A stretch of DNA of 64,000 nt from Phycisphaerales bacterium (lineage in GTDB: Bacteria; Planctomycetota; Phycisphaerae; Tepidisphaerales; Tepidisphaeraceae), in the NCBI GenBank assembly GCA_020847375.1, contig JADLCB010000004.1, positions 17,743-81,742 of the forward strand, written 5' to 3'. The notes under the pieces are model-generated. The model was not told the origin of the DNA, did no database searches, and saw only the letters and a program-made list of their open reading frames with translations. This document shows positions 16,916 through 27,100 of the stretch, one piece after another. How positions within the stretch are numbered: position 1 is the first letter of the stretch; each line of letters starts with the position of its first letter. The translations under genes were made by a program, and so were the position numbers.

Positions 16916-18025
16916 ATGCACGGCAATTCATCAGAACATTATGAGGCTGGCTTGGGCAGGCAGCAGAACGTGCGCATCTCTGCCGTTGTTGCCCCATCGG
17001 AGGCTGTCGGGTCGATTCTTTTTGGCGGGGTATTCGCGCGCGTCATCCTGCTGATCCTTGGGCTGGGCTGGGTCAGTGGCTGTACAGGCGCTGCGCAAAA
17101 GCCGTTGGGATCGTGGCAAGGCCCAGCCCAACCAGCCCTGGTGTCGGGTTCCCCATGGTACTTTGGACAAACACCAGCCCGCCAGTTCGATACCGCCCAT
17201 TACAATCTCTATACCACGATGTCCGATGATGCGCTTTTATCCTCAATCATCCAGTTGATGGAAGGTGCGATACAGCAATATCACCGTCTGGTTCCGAATA
17301 TCACGCTGACTGTCAGGCCGATGGAGACGTTTCTGTTTCGCTATCGCAATGAATGGGCGCTTTTCACGCAGGCGACGGCAGGAGACGATGCCCCGATCTA
17401 CCTGCGCATCGTTCGTGGCGGTTACACCCTGAACGAGCGATCGGTTGTCTATTTTATTGGCGATACCTCCACCTATTCCGTGGTGGCGCATGAAGGTTTT
17501 CATCAATTTGTCTCCCGCCACTTCGCCAGTCGCCTGCCGCCGTTTCTGGAGGAAGGTCTGGCCTGTATGTTCGAGTCGGTCTGGTTTGTTGATGACCTGC
17601 CACGCTGGAATCTGTCGATCAACTACAACCGCATGAACAAGCTGCGCACAGCGGTGCAGGCGGGGGATTTGTGGTCTTTGCCGCAGTTGCTGCAGACGCA
17701 CGCCGGCGAGGTTGTCGATTTGCCACCGGAGCGGATCGAGGCGTTTTACGCGCAAAACTGGGCCTTTGCCAAATTTTTATGGCAAGCCGATGATGCCCGC
17801 TATCGGCCAGCGCTACTGGCGCTCCTGGATGATGCCGCCCGCGGGCGTCTGCCCGCGCATCTGGTCTCATCGTCGCACGAGCAGGGATTTGATCCGCGCA
17901 CGGTTCAGCCGTTACTGGAACATTATCTGCAAATGCCGCTGAATCAGATCGACCAGCGCTTTCAGGCTTATATTCACGTGATCGTCACCGACGAATATGC
18001 CCGTCAGGGATTGCCCAAACAGTGA
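16916..18025 (+). CDS. Probable zinc-peptidase-like lipoprotein (HExxH)
   Basis: 369 residues as called. A hydrophobic stretch ending in 'GLGWVSGC' (Cys about residue 56) looks like a lipobox, which would make this a lipoprotein. The signal begins late, so translation may really start at an internal GTG (16970). The catalytic-looking block 'YSVVAHEGFHQFVSRHF' contains HExxH, followed about 18 residues later by 'FLEEGLA', the third zinc ligand arrangement of gluzincin peptidases. Family-specific function is unknown; a DUF1570-like planctomycetal peptidase is the closest idea. It is a single rightward gene followed by the GH10-like gene after 170 bases. Confidence 0.75.
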   Translation: MHGNSSEHYEAGLGRQQNVRISAVVAPSEAVGSILFGGVFARVILLILGLGWVSGCTGAAQKPLGSWQGPAQPALVSGSPWYFGQTPARQFDTAHYNLYTTMSDDALLSSIIQLMEGAIQQYHRLVPNITLTVRPMETFLFRYRNEWALFTQATAGDDAPIYLRIVRGGYTLNERSVVYFIGDTSTYSVVAHEGFHQFVSRHFASRLPPFLEEGLACMFESVWFVDDLPRWNLSINYNRMNKLRTAVQAGDLWSLPQLLQTHAGEVVDLPPERIEAFYAQNWAFAKFLWQADDARYRPALLALLDDAARGRLPAHLVSSSHEQGFDPRTVQPLLEHYLQMPLNQIDQRFQAYIHVIVTDEYARQGLPKQ

Positions 18026-18195
18026 TGGCGGCTTGGCGGGTGATGTCACCTCAAGTATTTCCGCCAGCCAAGACAGTATCGCCTGCTGAAAATCGTGATC
18101 AGCTTGATGGTCGCTGGCTTGTGAGTGACCGGTCTGCTCGGTTAATATCCCCACGTCACTGAGCGAAGTAATTTTGCCGCAGCGGGATCGAATCA

Positions 18196-19719
18196 ATGGC
18201 AGTTAAATTTGAGATTTATCGCGACGGTCAGCAGGTACGGGAGTTCAAGATCGACGGTGTTGTTGTCGTGGGGGCCGAATCGGTCATCATTCCGGGGAAA
18301 ATCACTTTTACCAACGGTGTTCTCAGCGCCCAGCGCACCGAAGACAGCGCGATCGGCATCAGCCTGCTGTGGGATGCCGGCGATATTGGGATGTTTTGTC
18401 TTGAAACCACCCGCCTGAGCCACCGTGCCCAGCCGTACATCCTCAACGTGGAGCTGGCACGGTTCCGCCTGATGAAAATCATGCAGAAATATGAGGACTG
18501 GAATCTGTTTGATTTTCCGGGATTGGAGGATCATTTCCGGGCTTTCAACCAGGCCCAGGCGCTGTTTGCTGAGGCCCTGGCGAATCTGCACCAGCCCGCT
18601 GAAGCTGCGCGGCTGGCCGATCAGGCGCTGGCAATGGCGATCGACCTCAGTGAAAAACTGGCATTGACCCACTCGGAGTTGCTGATCCGCCAGCGTCGTA
18701 CGCGCGGGCAGTTTGTCCGTCATATTTTTGGTTGTCAGATTGATCCGGGCATTCAAAACGAGCGCTACCGCGAAATACTGGGTAAAAACTTCGATTATGC
18801 CGTTGTTCCCATGCCGTGGCGCGATATCCAGCCCCAGGCCGATCGTTTTGAAACAACCGCTGCCGATGGCTGGCTGGAAAACCTGCGCCGTTTGCGCATG
18901 CCGGTTATTGCCGGGCCGCTGGTGCGTCTGGATGACAATTCCGTGCCGGATTGGATGGTGCTCTACGAGGAGGATTACGAAGCGTTTCGCGAACTGGTCT
19001 ACAGTTATGTGACCCGCGTCGCCAAACGCTACCACCGCATTGTTTCGATTTGGAATGTGGCTGCCGGATTGAGCGCCAATCGAACATTCCGTCTGAACTT
19101 TGATCAGATGATCGAACTGACGCGCATGCTTGTCACCCAGATCAAAAATGTTCTGCCCGAAGCGCGGACCCTGGTGACGATCGCGCATCCATTTGGCGAA
19201 TATCATGCCGAGCGCGCCCATACCGTCGCGCCGCTGCTCTATGCCGACATGGTCTCCCAGACGGGCATCAATTTTGAAGCCTTTGGACTGGAAATTGAGA
19301 TGGGCGTGCCGCAGACCGGTTATTTCACCCGTGATTTGTTCCAGCTTTCCTGCCTGCTGGACAAGTTCAATACCCTGGGCCGACCGGTGTTTCTGACCGC
19401 AGTCTGCGTACCCGGCCGTAATAACGCCGATCCGGGTGATCGCAGCCGTGGCCAGCTTGATCCCCAGCTTGCCGGGCGCTGGCATCGTCAGTGGGATCCG
19501 GCGTTGCAGGCCGAATGGATGGAAGCGGTCTATCAACTGGCGCTGAGCAAGCCCTGTGTTGAAAGCATTGCCTGGTCGAACCTGGCCGATATTCATCAGT
19601 CGATGCCAGCCGGTGGTTTGTTGGATGATCTGCTCCAGCCCAAGCCGGCGTTTGTCCGCTTGCAGGAAATGCGCAAAAATTTCGCCACGTATACTTCCAA
19701 TCGTCGCGCCAACGTCTAG
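18196..19719 (+). CDS. GH10-fold protein lacking both catalytic glutamates
   Basis: 507 residues. An N-terminal beta region of about 100 residues and a helical linker precede a TIM barrel that follows the pattern of family 10 xylanases: 'FDYAVVPMPWRDIQP' (the usual 'EN.MKW' strand), 'KRYHRIVSIWNVAAGL' (usually 'WDVVNE'), 'FGLEIEMG' and 'RPVFLTAVCVP' (usually 'ITELD'), and 'SIAWSNLADIHQS' near the end. At the acid/base position the Glu is replaced (G291), and at the nucleophile position by Ala (A402). It has no signal peptide. It may therefore be a binding protein or a non-hydrolytic relative rather than an enzyme. The fold call is by pattern only. Confidence 0.72.
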   Translation: MAVKFEIYRDGQQVREFKIDGVVVVGAESVIIPGKITFTNGVLSAQRTEDSAIGISLLWDAGDIGMFCLETTRLSHRAQPYILNVELARFRLMKIMQKYEDWNLFDFPGLEDHFRAFNQAQALFAEALANLHQPAEAARLADQALAMAIDLSEKLALTHSELLIRQRRTRGQFVRHIFGCQIDPGIQNERYREILGKNFDYAVVPMPWRDIQPQADRFETTAADGWLENLRRLRMPVIAGPLVRLDDNSVPDWMVLYEEDYEAFRELVYSYVTRVAKRYHRIVSIWNVAAGLSANRTFRLNFDQMIELTRMLVTQIKNVLPEARTLVTIAHPFGEYHAERAHTVAPLLYADMVSQTGINFEAFGLEIEMGVPQTGYFTRDLFQLSCLLDKFNTLGRPVFLTAVCVPGRNNADPGDRSRGQLDPQLAGRWHRQWDPALQAEWMEAVYQLALSKPCVESIAWSNLADIHQSMPAGGLLDDLLQPKPAFVRLQEMRKNFATYTSNRRANV

Positions 19720-19770
19720 GAGCTGGTGCTGAATCTCCGCAGACTGGCGCGTGCTTAACGCGGGTCGCCT

Positions 19771-20262
19771 ATGCCACAGGCCAGATCAGATCAACCAACG
19801 CCCTGGGGCTTCTCGCCCTCGCAGCGTCTGGTGCTGATTGTGTTGGCGCTGGGGTTGCTCATTGCCGCAGTAATCCTTGCCATCTCCCACCGCGCCTATA
19901 TTCCAGCTCCCTATACGCAGGAAGGTTCGCGTACGGATTTCCTGCTGGTCGGGATCGATCCCAACGCTGCATCGGTTTACGAGCTGATGATGCTTCCACA
20001 AATCGGGCTTGGTCGTGCCCGGGAGATCGTTGCTTATCGCCAGCGTGTTTTGCAATCCAATCCATCATCGCCGGTCTTTATGAGCGCTCAGGATTTGCTG
20101 CAGGTGCGCGGTATCGGCAGGGCATTGATGAACCAGATGCAGCCACATTTGCGCTTTCCGGCTGCGCCTGACATGTCTGTTGTGTCGCCTGCTCCAGCCA
20201 CCGCCCCGACCGCACCGATCTCCGCACCTGCCTCGATGCCCGCCTCGGCCCCAGCGCCGTAA
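19771..20262 (+). CDS. ComEA-like helix-hairpin-helix protein
   Basis: 163 residues. One membrane segment (about residues 17-34, 'VLIVLALGLLIAAVILAIS') is followed by two HhH-like hairpins: 'IDPNAASVYELMMLPQIGL' and 'SAQDLLQVRGIGRALMN'. This layout resembles ComEA, which binds incoming DNA at the membrane during natural transformation; the window also has comF and a type IV pilus operon. The tail (from about residue 132) is Pro/Ala/Ser-rich. It may also be a general HhH protein. It is the last gene of the rightward block and is convergent with addA. Confidence 0.8.
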   Translation: MPQARSDQPTPWGFSPSQRLVLIVLALGLLIAAVILAISHRAYIPAPYTQEGSRTDFLLVGIDPNAASVYELMMLPQIGLGRAREIVAYRQRVLQSNPSSPVFMSAQDLLQVRGIGRALMNQMQPHLRFPAAPDMSVVSPAPATAPTAPISAPASMPASAPAP

Positions 20263-20294
20263 TGGTTGCGCGATGGTCGCTCCAGTCGTTTCGA

Positions 20295-23200
20295 TTACAG
20301 TTTGAGGATCAGATGCGGCGTCAGGAAGACGATGTGGATCGCCTTGATCGGCTGACCCGTGGCGCGATTGACCGCCTGCCGGTATAGCTCCATCTGTCCC
20401 CGATAATACTCGCGCCGCTGCTCAACCGTCTGCGCGTCAACCCGGTCTGTTTTGTAATCCACAATCGTACATCCGTCGCTTTCCACCAGCAGCAAATCAA
20501 TGCGCCCGCGGATCATCAACCGATCCAGCGGATCATTCGATGGATTGGTTGTATTGTCGTGGTCAGTAGTCAGATAAAATGGTTGCTCGCGGATCAGCCG
20601 AACTTCGGGGCTGGACATCATCCGACCCAGTTCGCTTTGACAAAACCATTGAATACCAACCCGATCGACCTGCCTCGCCTGTTCTGGGCTGATCAGTTGT
20701 TGATCGAGCATCCGGCTGATCTGCTCATCAATATCTGTTGGGCCATCAACCTGATGCAGATCCAGATGTTGCAGGATCAGGTGTGTCGCGGTTCCGCGCG
20801 CCGCCGCCTCATCACTGCTGGCCTGCAGGAAGCGGGGCAGGCTCAATCGATCATCCATCGCCGGTGGTGATCCCCGCGCCTGGATTGCGTCATCGGCAAC
20901 CTCATTCTGATTCACCACGTTGATGTCATGTTCATCATCATCCGGCTGCGCAGTGCCCGCCGTCATCATGTTCGTGCTGCTGCGATGTGCCCAGGTTGTG
21001 GCCGCGACGGCTGCTGGCTTGAAGCAGTACTCCTGGTATGGGTAACGAAAAGCCAGCCGTTCGACAATCTGGCTGGCCAGCGGGTCAGTTGCTGGTGGCG
21101 GATCCAGTGGTTGTAATTGCGCCCGATCCGAAAATTGGCGGTTATCAGCTTTGGTCAGTGGCTGCAGGTTTTCCAACGTCTGTTTCTGTTGCAGATCATA
21201 TTGAATAATTTGCATGGGTGGGTTGTCACTGGCTGCTGTCGCCATGGCCACCGGCCCCAACCAGCCCAACATATTCTGCGCTCCAATAACCACCGATTCG
21301 GGCAGGACGCCAGCATTTTGATCCCAACGCTGCCAACTGGTGTAGCTGGCATTTTTGCCCAAGGTTCCGATCAATATCAGATGCTCCCTGGCCCGCGTCA
21401 TGGCGACATACAACAGGCGCAATTGTTCCGCTTTGCTCGCTCGCACGATGCGCTGGCGCGCAACAACATGCGCCAGGGAGGGGTACGTTATTTTTCGGAC
21501 TTGATCGACGACTTTTAATCCCAGCCCGGCTTGGCGATCGATCAAAATCGGCCCCTTGGCGTCATCAAGATTAAACCCCTTGCCCAGATCAGGCAGGAAA
21601 ACCACGGGAAATTCCAGCCCCTTGCTCCGGTGGATGCTCATGATTCGCACGGCGTCGGCAGCCTGGCTGGAAAACGAAGGGAGCTGAAGTTCATCCTGCT
21701 GCTGCAAGTCATCGAGAAACTGTAAAAATCGATACAGCCCCTGGCGACGAAATGAACCGAATTGACGGGCGCGTTCGTGCAGATGCACCAGGTTGGCGCT
21801 GCGCTGCCGGCCATCCTCCAAACCAGCGGTGTACGCCAGATAACCGCTCTGGTCGTAAATTTCCCAGATCACTTCCGCCAATGGGCGCTTCAAAACCGCA
21901 TCACGCCAGCGATCGAGCTGCGCCAGAAACCCACGCAAAAATGCAGCCAGCTCGTCGTCATGATCCTTGGGGTAATTTTGTACTGCCTGATGAAACGAAA
22001 CGGGCACGTCACAATCAGGGTAGGCCAGACGAATTCGCATCATGGCGTCTTCGGGCTGGGGTAATGACGCGATCGGGCTGCGCAGCACGGCGGCCAGATG
22101 AATATCCTGTTGTTGATTGTCCAGCACATGCAACAGCGCCAGCATGTCGCGGATTTCAACCGACGCGAAAAAATCCGAACCGCGCTCATTGTAAACAGGA
22201 ATACCCAATCGGCGCAAAACACCGGCGATCTGCCCGGCCTTGTGTTTCATGGTTTGCAGCAGAATGACGCAATCGCTGTAGCGAATCGGGCGCGGGGTCA
22301 GACCACCGGCCCCTTGCTGCATGACATTCATCCTGGGCTGTTCGCCGTGCCCCATCAGATTGCGCAGTTGAGCGGCGATCAGCCGCGCTTCCAGTTCAAT
22401 CGCGTCCAGCGCATTGTCATCGTCATCCGAACCGCCATCATTGCCGGTGGACGCATCACTGGCGAACTGGTTCTGTCCGGTTGCCGGCAACAGGTGCAGT
22501 TGGATGGGGGCGCCGGTAAAACTCGAGCTGTCCGTCCCCGTCGGGTAATCAAGCCCAGCCACCAGATGATGATTCTGGTCATACTCGATTTCCGCAGCCG
22601 ACTTGTACATCAACTTTTCAAAGATGCGATTGATTGCTTCCAGCAGCGGTTGACGGCTGCGAAAGTTGGATTGCAGAAAAATGGCCTGCCCGCCGCTGTT
22701 GTCGCCGCCGGCGCGGTATCGACTTTCACGTTGCAGAAACTGCTGCGGGTCAGCCAGGCGAAAGCGGTAGATACTCTGCTTGACATCGCCCACACAGAAA
22801 AAGTTTGAGGCCGGTGTGGCGTCGGTGGTTTGGGCCGATGATTGCAGACATTCCCGGCTGAGCAGGCGCAAAATTGCATCCTGAACAGGATTGATGTCCT
22901 GATATTCATCCACCAGCACATGGCGGTAATTGCGATGACAGGAACGGGCAATATCAGAAGGCCGGAGATTTTGCAGATCGCCGTCGCACAACAGGCGCAA
23001 TGTCAATCGTTCCAGATCAGAAAAATCGACGCCCTTGATCTGGCGCTTAGCCAGAACGAGCCGCTGCTCGAATTCATCGACCAGGGCCAGGAATGTCCTG
23101 GCATGTTCCAGTGTATCTTTCATGGTCTGCTGCCACTGGGCCGGGCTGAACTTCAGATGGTGGGCCAGCGTTTTGTCCTTGAAGGCATCACGCGCTGAGT

Positions 23201-24098
23201 CAGTGAGTGAGCTGGCGATATCCTTGTTTGGACGCGGTTTTCTGATGCTTGGTTTTCTACCGAAGTCTGCTTCTGTACTATTTTGCGACAGTTCATCCAG
23301 GCGTCCGGTCGTGGCCAGCTCATGCCAGTTCTTTGCGATGGCGAGGAGCTTTTCAAGGTATTGTTCATATTCGTCAAACCCCTGCGGCAGAGAATCATGC
23401 GCCTGTTGGCAGGTGGTGAGCACATCCTGTAATTGCCGCTGAAGATTCTGGAGGTAATCCTGACCCAGTTGCGATTGGGCCAGTGGCTGCTCTGCTGCCT
23501 GCGTGAGATACTCCAGGGTCGTTTTGCGCCACTGTTGCGGATCAATCACACTGGTCAGCAGGTTGTACGCCGAAAGAACCAGCTTTGTGAGGGTGTCATC
23601 CAGGTGATTGCCGCTGTAGGCTTCGACCAGACTTTCAAACGCCGCATCACCGCCTTCATGATGTTCGTCAAACATCTGACGGATGACATCTTCGCGCATC
23701 AGCCGGGCTTCATCTTCGTCCAGCACGATGAAATCAGGATCCATTTCCAGGCGGACGAAATGCTGGCGGATCAGTCGCGAGCAAAAGGTGTGCAGCGTGC
23801 TGATCGCGGCATGATCCAGCAGGCGCAACTGTTTGCGCAGGTGTTCATCAGTGCTGCCAACGGCGCGCCCGCGGATGGATTGCTCAATGCGGCTGCGCAT
23901 TTCGCTGGCGGCATTTCGGGTGAACGTGACGACCAGCAGCTCATTGATGTTGCAGCGATTGTGCGCGTCACAGACCAGATACGCGCAGCGTTCAGCCAGT
24001 ACCGAGGTCTTTCCACTGCCAGCAGCAGCGCTGACCAGCAACCCTTTGCCGGTCGTCTCAATCGCCATTTTTTGTGCAGCAGTCCATTGGCGGGGCAT
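20295..24098 (-). CDS. addA: Helicase-nuclease subunit AddA
   Basis: 1267 residues, the expected size. It is a UvrD-like helicase with a C-terminal RecB-type nuclease. Walker A is 'VSAAAGSGKTSVLAERC', DExx box is 'VLVDEYQDINPVQ', and motif VI-like 'LLYVAMTRAREHL' is present. The nuclease core is visible as 'GRIDLLLVESDGCTIVDYKTD' and 'QMELYRQAV'. AddAB processes double-strand breaks for RecA. It starts two bases after addB stops, so both are in one operon. Several polar insertions (for example 'TGNDGGSDDDDNALD') make it a little longer than Bacillus AddA. Confidence 0.95.
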   Translation of the reverse strand: MPRQWTAAQKMAIETTGKGLLVSAAAGSGKTSVLAERCAYLVCDAHNRCNINELLVVTFTRNAASEMRSRIEQSIRGRAVGSTDEHLRKQLRLLDHAAISTLHTFCSRLIRQHFVRLEMDPDFIVLDEDEARLMREDVIRQMFDEHHEGGDAAFESLVEAYSGNHLDDTLTKLVLSAYNLLTSVIDPQQWRKTTLEYLTQAAEQPLAQSQLGQDYLQNLQRQLQDVLTTCQQAHDSLPQGFDEYEQYLEKLLAIAKNWHELATTGRLDELSQNSTEADFGRKPSIRKPRPNKDIASSLTDSARDAFKDKTLAHHLKFSPAQWQQTMKDTLEHARTFLALVDEFEQRLVLAKRQIKGVDFSDLERLTLRLLCDGDLQNLRPSDIARSCHRNYRHVLVDEYQDINPVQDAILRLLSRECLQSSAQTTDATPASNFFCVGDVKQSIYRFRLADPQQFLQRESRYRAGGDNSGGQAIFLQSNFRSRQPLLEAINRIFEKLMYKSAAEIEYDQNHHLVAGLDYPTGTDSSSFTGAPIQLHLLPATGQNQFASDASTGNDGGSDDDDNALDAIELEARLIAAQLRNLMGHGEQPRMNVMQQGAGGLTPRPIRYSDCVILLQTMKHKAGQIAGVLRRLGIPVYNERGSDFFASVEIRDMLALLHVLDNQQQDIHLAAVLRSPIASLPQPEDAMMRIRLAYPDCDVPVSFHQAVQNYPKDHDDELAAFLRGFLAQLDRWRDAVLKRPLAEVIWEIYDQSGYLAYTAGLEDGRQRSANLVHLHERARQFGSFRRQGLYRFLQFLDDLQQQDELQLPSFSSQAADAVRIMSIHRSKGLEFPVVFLPDLGKGFNLDDAKGPILIDRQAGLGLKVVDQVRKITYPSLAHVVARQRIVRASKAEQLRLLYVAMTRAREHLILIGTLGKNASYTSWQRWDQNAGVLPESVVIGAQNMLGWLGPVAMATAASDNPPMQIIQYDLQQKQTLENLQPLTKADNRQFSDRAQLQPLDPPPATDPLASQIVERLAFRYPYQEYCFKPAAVAATTWAHRSSTNMMTAGTAQPDDDEHDINVVNQNEVADDAIQARGSPPAMDDRLSLPRFLQASSDEAAARGTATHLILQHLDLHQVDGPTDIDEQISRMLDQQLISPEQARQVDRVGIQWFCQSELGRMMSSPEVRLIREQPFYLTTDHDNTTNPSNDPLDRLMIRGRIDLLLVESDGCTIVDYKTDRVDAQTVEQRREYYRGQMELYRQAVNRATGQPIKAIHIVFLTPHLILKL

Positions 24099-24100
24099 TG

Positions 24101-27100
24101 TTAGTCCTTGTTTTTACGCTTGCGTTGGGTTGATTTGGCCGCAGTTGCATCATCGCCTGCGCTGGCATTGGCACTGATATCGGCATTGGTGACGGTATCT
24201 GCACCGCCGGCGACATCAGTATCAGCGTCAACATCGGTCTGCGCCTCAGTACCGGGCTTGTGTTGCAGGATCGCCTCCAACTTGACTGATTCAAGAAAAC
24301 GATAGCCGTCGATATTCGGCTCGAACCGGCAGACGCTGCGATAGTGACACCAACTGCACGGAGACTCCTTGCCCAGACGATAAGGTTTGACGGCAATGCC
24401 GCCACGAATGATTTCATCTGCCTGCGAAATCAGCTTTTCGTAAACCCAGTCCAGCAATTGGCCGAACGATTCCGCACTGACAACATCGGAATGCTGGCGA
24501 CTCACTGTCCCATCTTTGGTCAGCCCGGCAGCAAGGTGATCAGAGTTTTCACCAGCCGCCAGCGTCGTATCAAGCTCGGACAAAAACCCCGCGTTAATGA
24601 TTCCTTTCAACTTTCCCCAGAGATGGAAGGTTTCGGTATCGGGAGAGTTGGCTGAATCAGGATGATCGACGGATTTAATTTTCCTGAGCAAACGGGCGTA
24701 CAGTCCAGCGGCAGGTTCAAGTTCTTGATTGAAAACGCCCTGGGCGTGCTGGCGCAAAACCAGCAGCGCCGTCAGCAATTGCAACTGCAGCCCGTGGTAA
24801 ACCTTGGTGAAATCCAGTGATTTGTCTGAGGTGCTGTAGTCGATGACCGTAAACGCTTTTTTCCCTTTCAGGCGGTCGATACGATCGATATACCCGCTGA
24901 CAGCGACCGTTTGCCCCTCAGGCGTTTGCACGGTCAGTGCCGGCAGCACCGAACGATTTCCACCAAAGAAAACACCGGTACGTTCCGGTTGGCCAGCATA
25001 ACGTCGAAAAACCACCTGCTGGGATTGAACGAATTGCTTCATCGAGTTCTGGATGCGTTTGAGCAGATGCTGATCGCGGGCATTGCTCATCATCACTTCC
25101 TCTCGCAGGGTGGTCGCCACTTCACGAGTGAAGCGCTCAGCCAGGTTGGATAGCTCCTCATCAGACAGATTGGCCAGTTCCAACTGACGGGAATGGAGAT
25201 CATCAAAAAATTTGCCCAGGGTCTGATGGTAGATGTTGCTCAGGTCCAGCGCGGTCGGATCAGGTTCTGATCGGGCGCGCAGCTTCAGGCCATAGGTGGC
25301 AAAATGTTTGAAGGGACATTCTGCGATGGTTTCAAGTTGTCGCACGGATAGCTGAAGCGGCGACTGTGCCGAAAATGCCGCTGCGATCGTCGCAGGGGTT
25401 AATTCAGCACGATTGCAATAATCGAGCGCTTTCCAGGAACGAAAACGCATGATGTCAACGGCGTCGGAAATCGGCGCATGTGTCGCCAGCCAGTGATACA
25501 GCGCCAGCCACGTCGATGTATGCGTATCTTCAGTTTGCTGGCGCACCCAGTGCATCAGTCCAGTGACAAGCTGGCGGGGCGTGGCGATATACGACGGTTC
25601 ATCCTGCGGGCTGTCGGAAAGGCTGGTCGGCACATGATCGGGAAGAGCGGCGCGCACATCCTGCCAGAAAGGAGATGGCGCCAGTTCGTGACCGGTTTCA
25701 TCCGCGATGTTGCGCAGCAGCAATAGTTTATGGCTGGCTCTGGTAAACGCGAGATAGGCCAGCAGACTTTCATCCAGCAGTTTGCGCTGGCTATCCGGTT
25801 CGATGTCGATATTACGATTGCGCAGTGTGCGCCGATCATTGTCAGACAGGATCGAATCCTCAGTCTGGCTGCGCGGAAAGACGCCATCGCTCAGCCCCAG
25901 GACAATCACGGCCTTGGCACTATGCCCGCGCGTGCGATCGACGGAACCGACGATCACCTGATCGACCGTGGGGGGGGTTAAAGCAAGGTCGAACTGCTCC
26001 AGACCGGCTTCAAATAATTCCAAAAAATCGATCAGGGTTACGGGTTGGTCGCCGATCAGCGCAACCATCTGATCAAACAGCTCCATCAGCTCGATCCAGA
26101 CCTGCTCGTGTTCAGCCGCCAACCGCAAATCGCCCTCCTGGCGTGCCTGCGCGATCCACGTCGTCAAGGTGGTGCGTACGTTCAGGCTATCCAGCAGAAA
26201 ACAGAGCCGGCGGACAAAGAGATTCAGCGGTTTGGCTTCAGCGCCAGCCAAATCCTTGATCACCGGCGACAGGTGCGCCGTCAATTGCCGGCGCAGTGCA
26301 TCGGCCCGCTGGGCGTCGGCTGGGACAATCGGCAGGCCCGATTCATCCTGTTGCTGCTGCTTGCCGGAGGGTTTGTAGGTCCAGTTCTGATCCGCAACCC
26401 AGGCGCTGCCGTGGATACGGTGTTCAAGCACGTAGTTTTCCAGATCATCCGCTTCGGTAAAACTCAGCCCAGCCAGGCCGGACTTGATGATCGTCAGGGT
26501 TGCTTCGTGCGGCCAGTTCAACAAGGCGATCTGCAGTACACAGCGCAGCAGTTGCGGGAGGGGATGATGAGCGATTGTCCGCCGACGGTCGGCGAAGAAG
26601 GGAATTGCGTGTTCGCGGAAGCTGGCGTCGATCTGTTCGTGATAATCATCCAGATCGCGCATCAATACCGCGATTTGCCGAAGACGATAACCGCTGGCCA
26701 GCAGCGTTTTAATCTGCATGGCAGCCAGATCGACTTCAGCACTGCGATCAGACGCTTCAAACAGGGCAACGGAAGCAGGGTCATCAATTTTGCAGTGGGC
26801 TGGGTCGGTTGTGTTGGTTGGCGGCGGGGCGGCACTGGCCTGCCCCAAAGCCATCGTCTGCTCCAACCTGGCCAGCTCGCCCGAGGCTGGGCGATAACGG
26901 GTTTCAAGCTGAATTGGCGGGTCGATAGTGATACCTTCGTCGCCGAAAAGGCGCGACAACGACTGAAAGGCGTGCTGAGTGCGATGAAAACAGTCCAGCT
27001 CATGCGGCCGAGGCAGTGCTGAAGAAAATGCCTGCGCCGAAGGATCGCCCAGCACGGTGATGCTCAGACTTTGGCTGACCTGTGCGATGCCTTTGAGCAT

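Noticed and set aside
18026..18195. GC-rich partial inverted repeat (GGCTTGGCGG/CCGCCAGCCAAG) as a terminator
   Set aside because: The arms do not pair well and there is no T run.
18193..19596. Long open frame (467 codons) on the minus strand
   Set aside because: It lies fully opposite the GH10-like gene, whose sequence shows recognisable barrel motifs; the minus-strand protein is low in recognisable pattern and looks like a shadow.
26045..27022. 325-codon plus-strand frame
   Set aside because: Opposite strand of addB, which has clear motifs; the frame has no recognisable domain.
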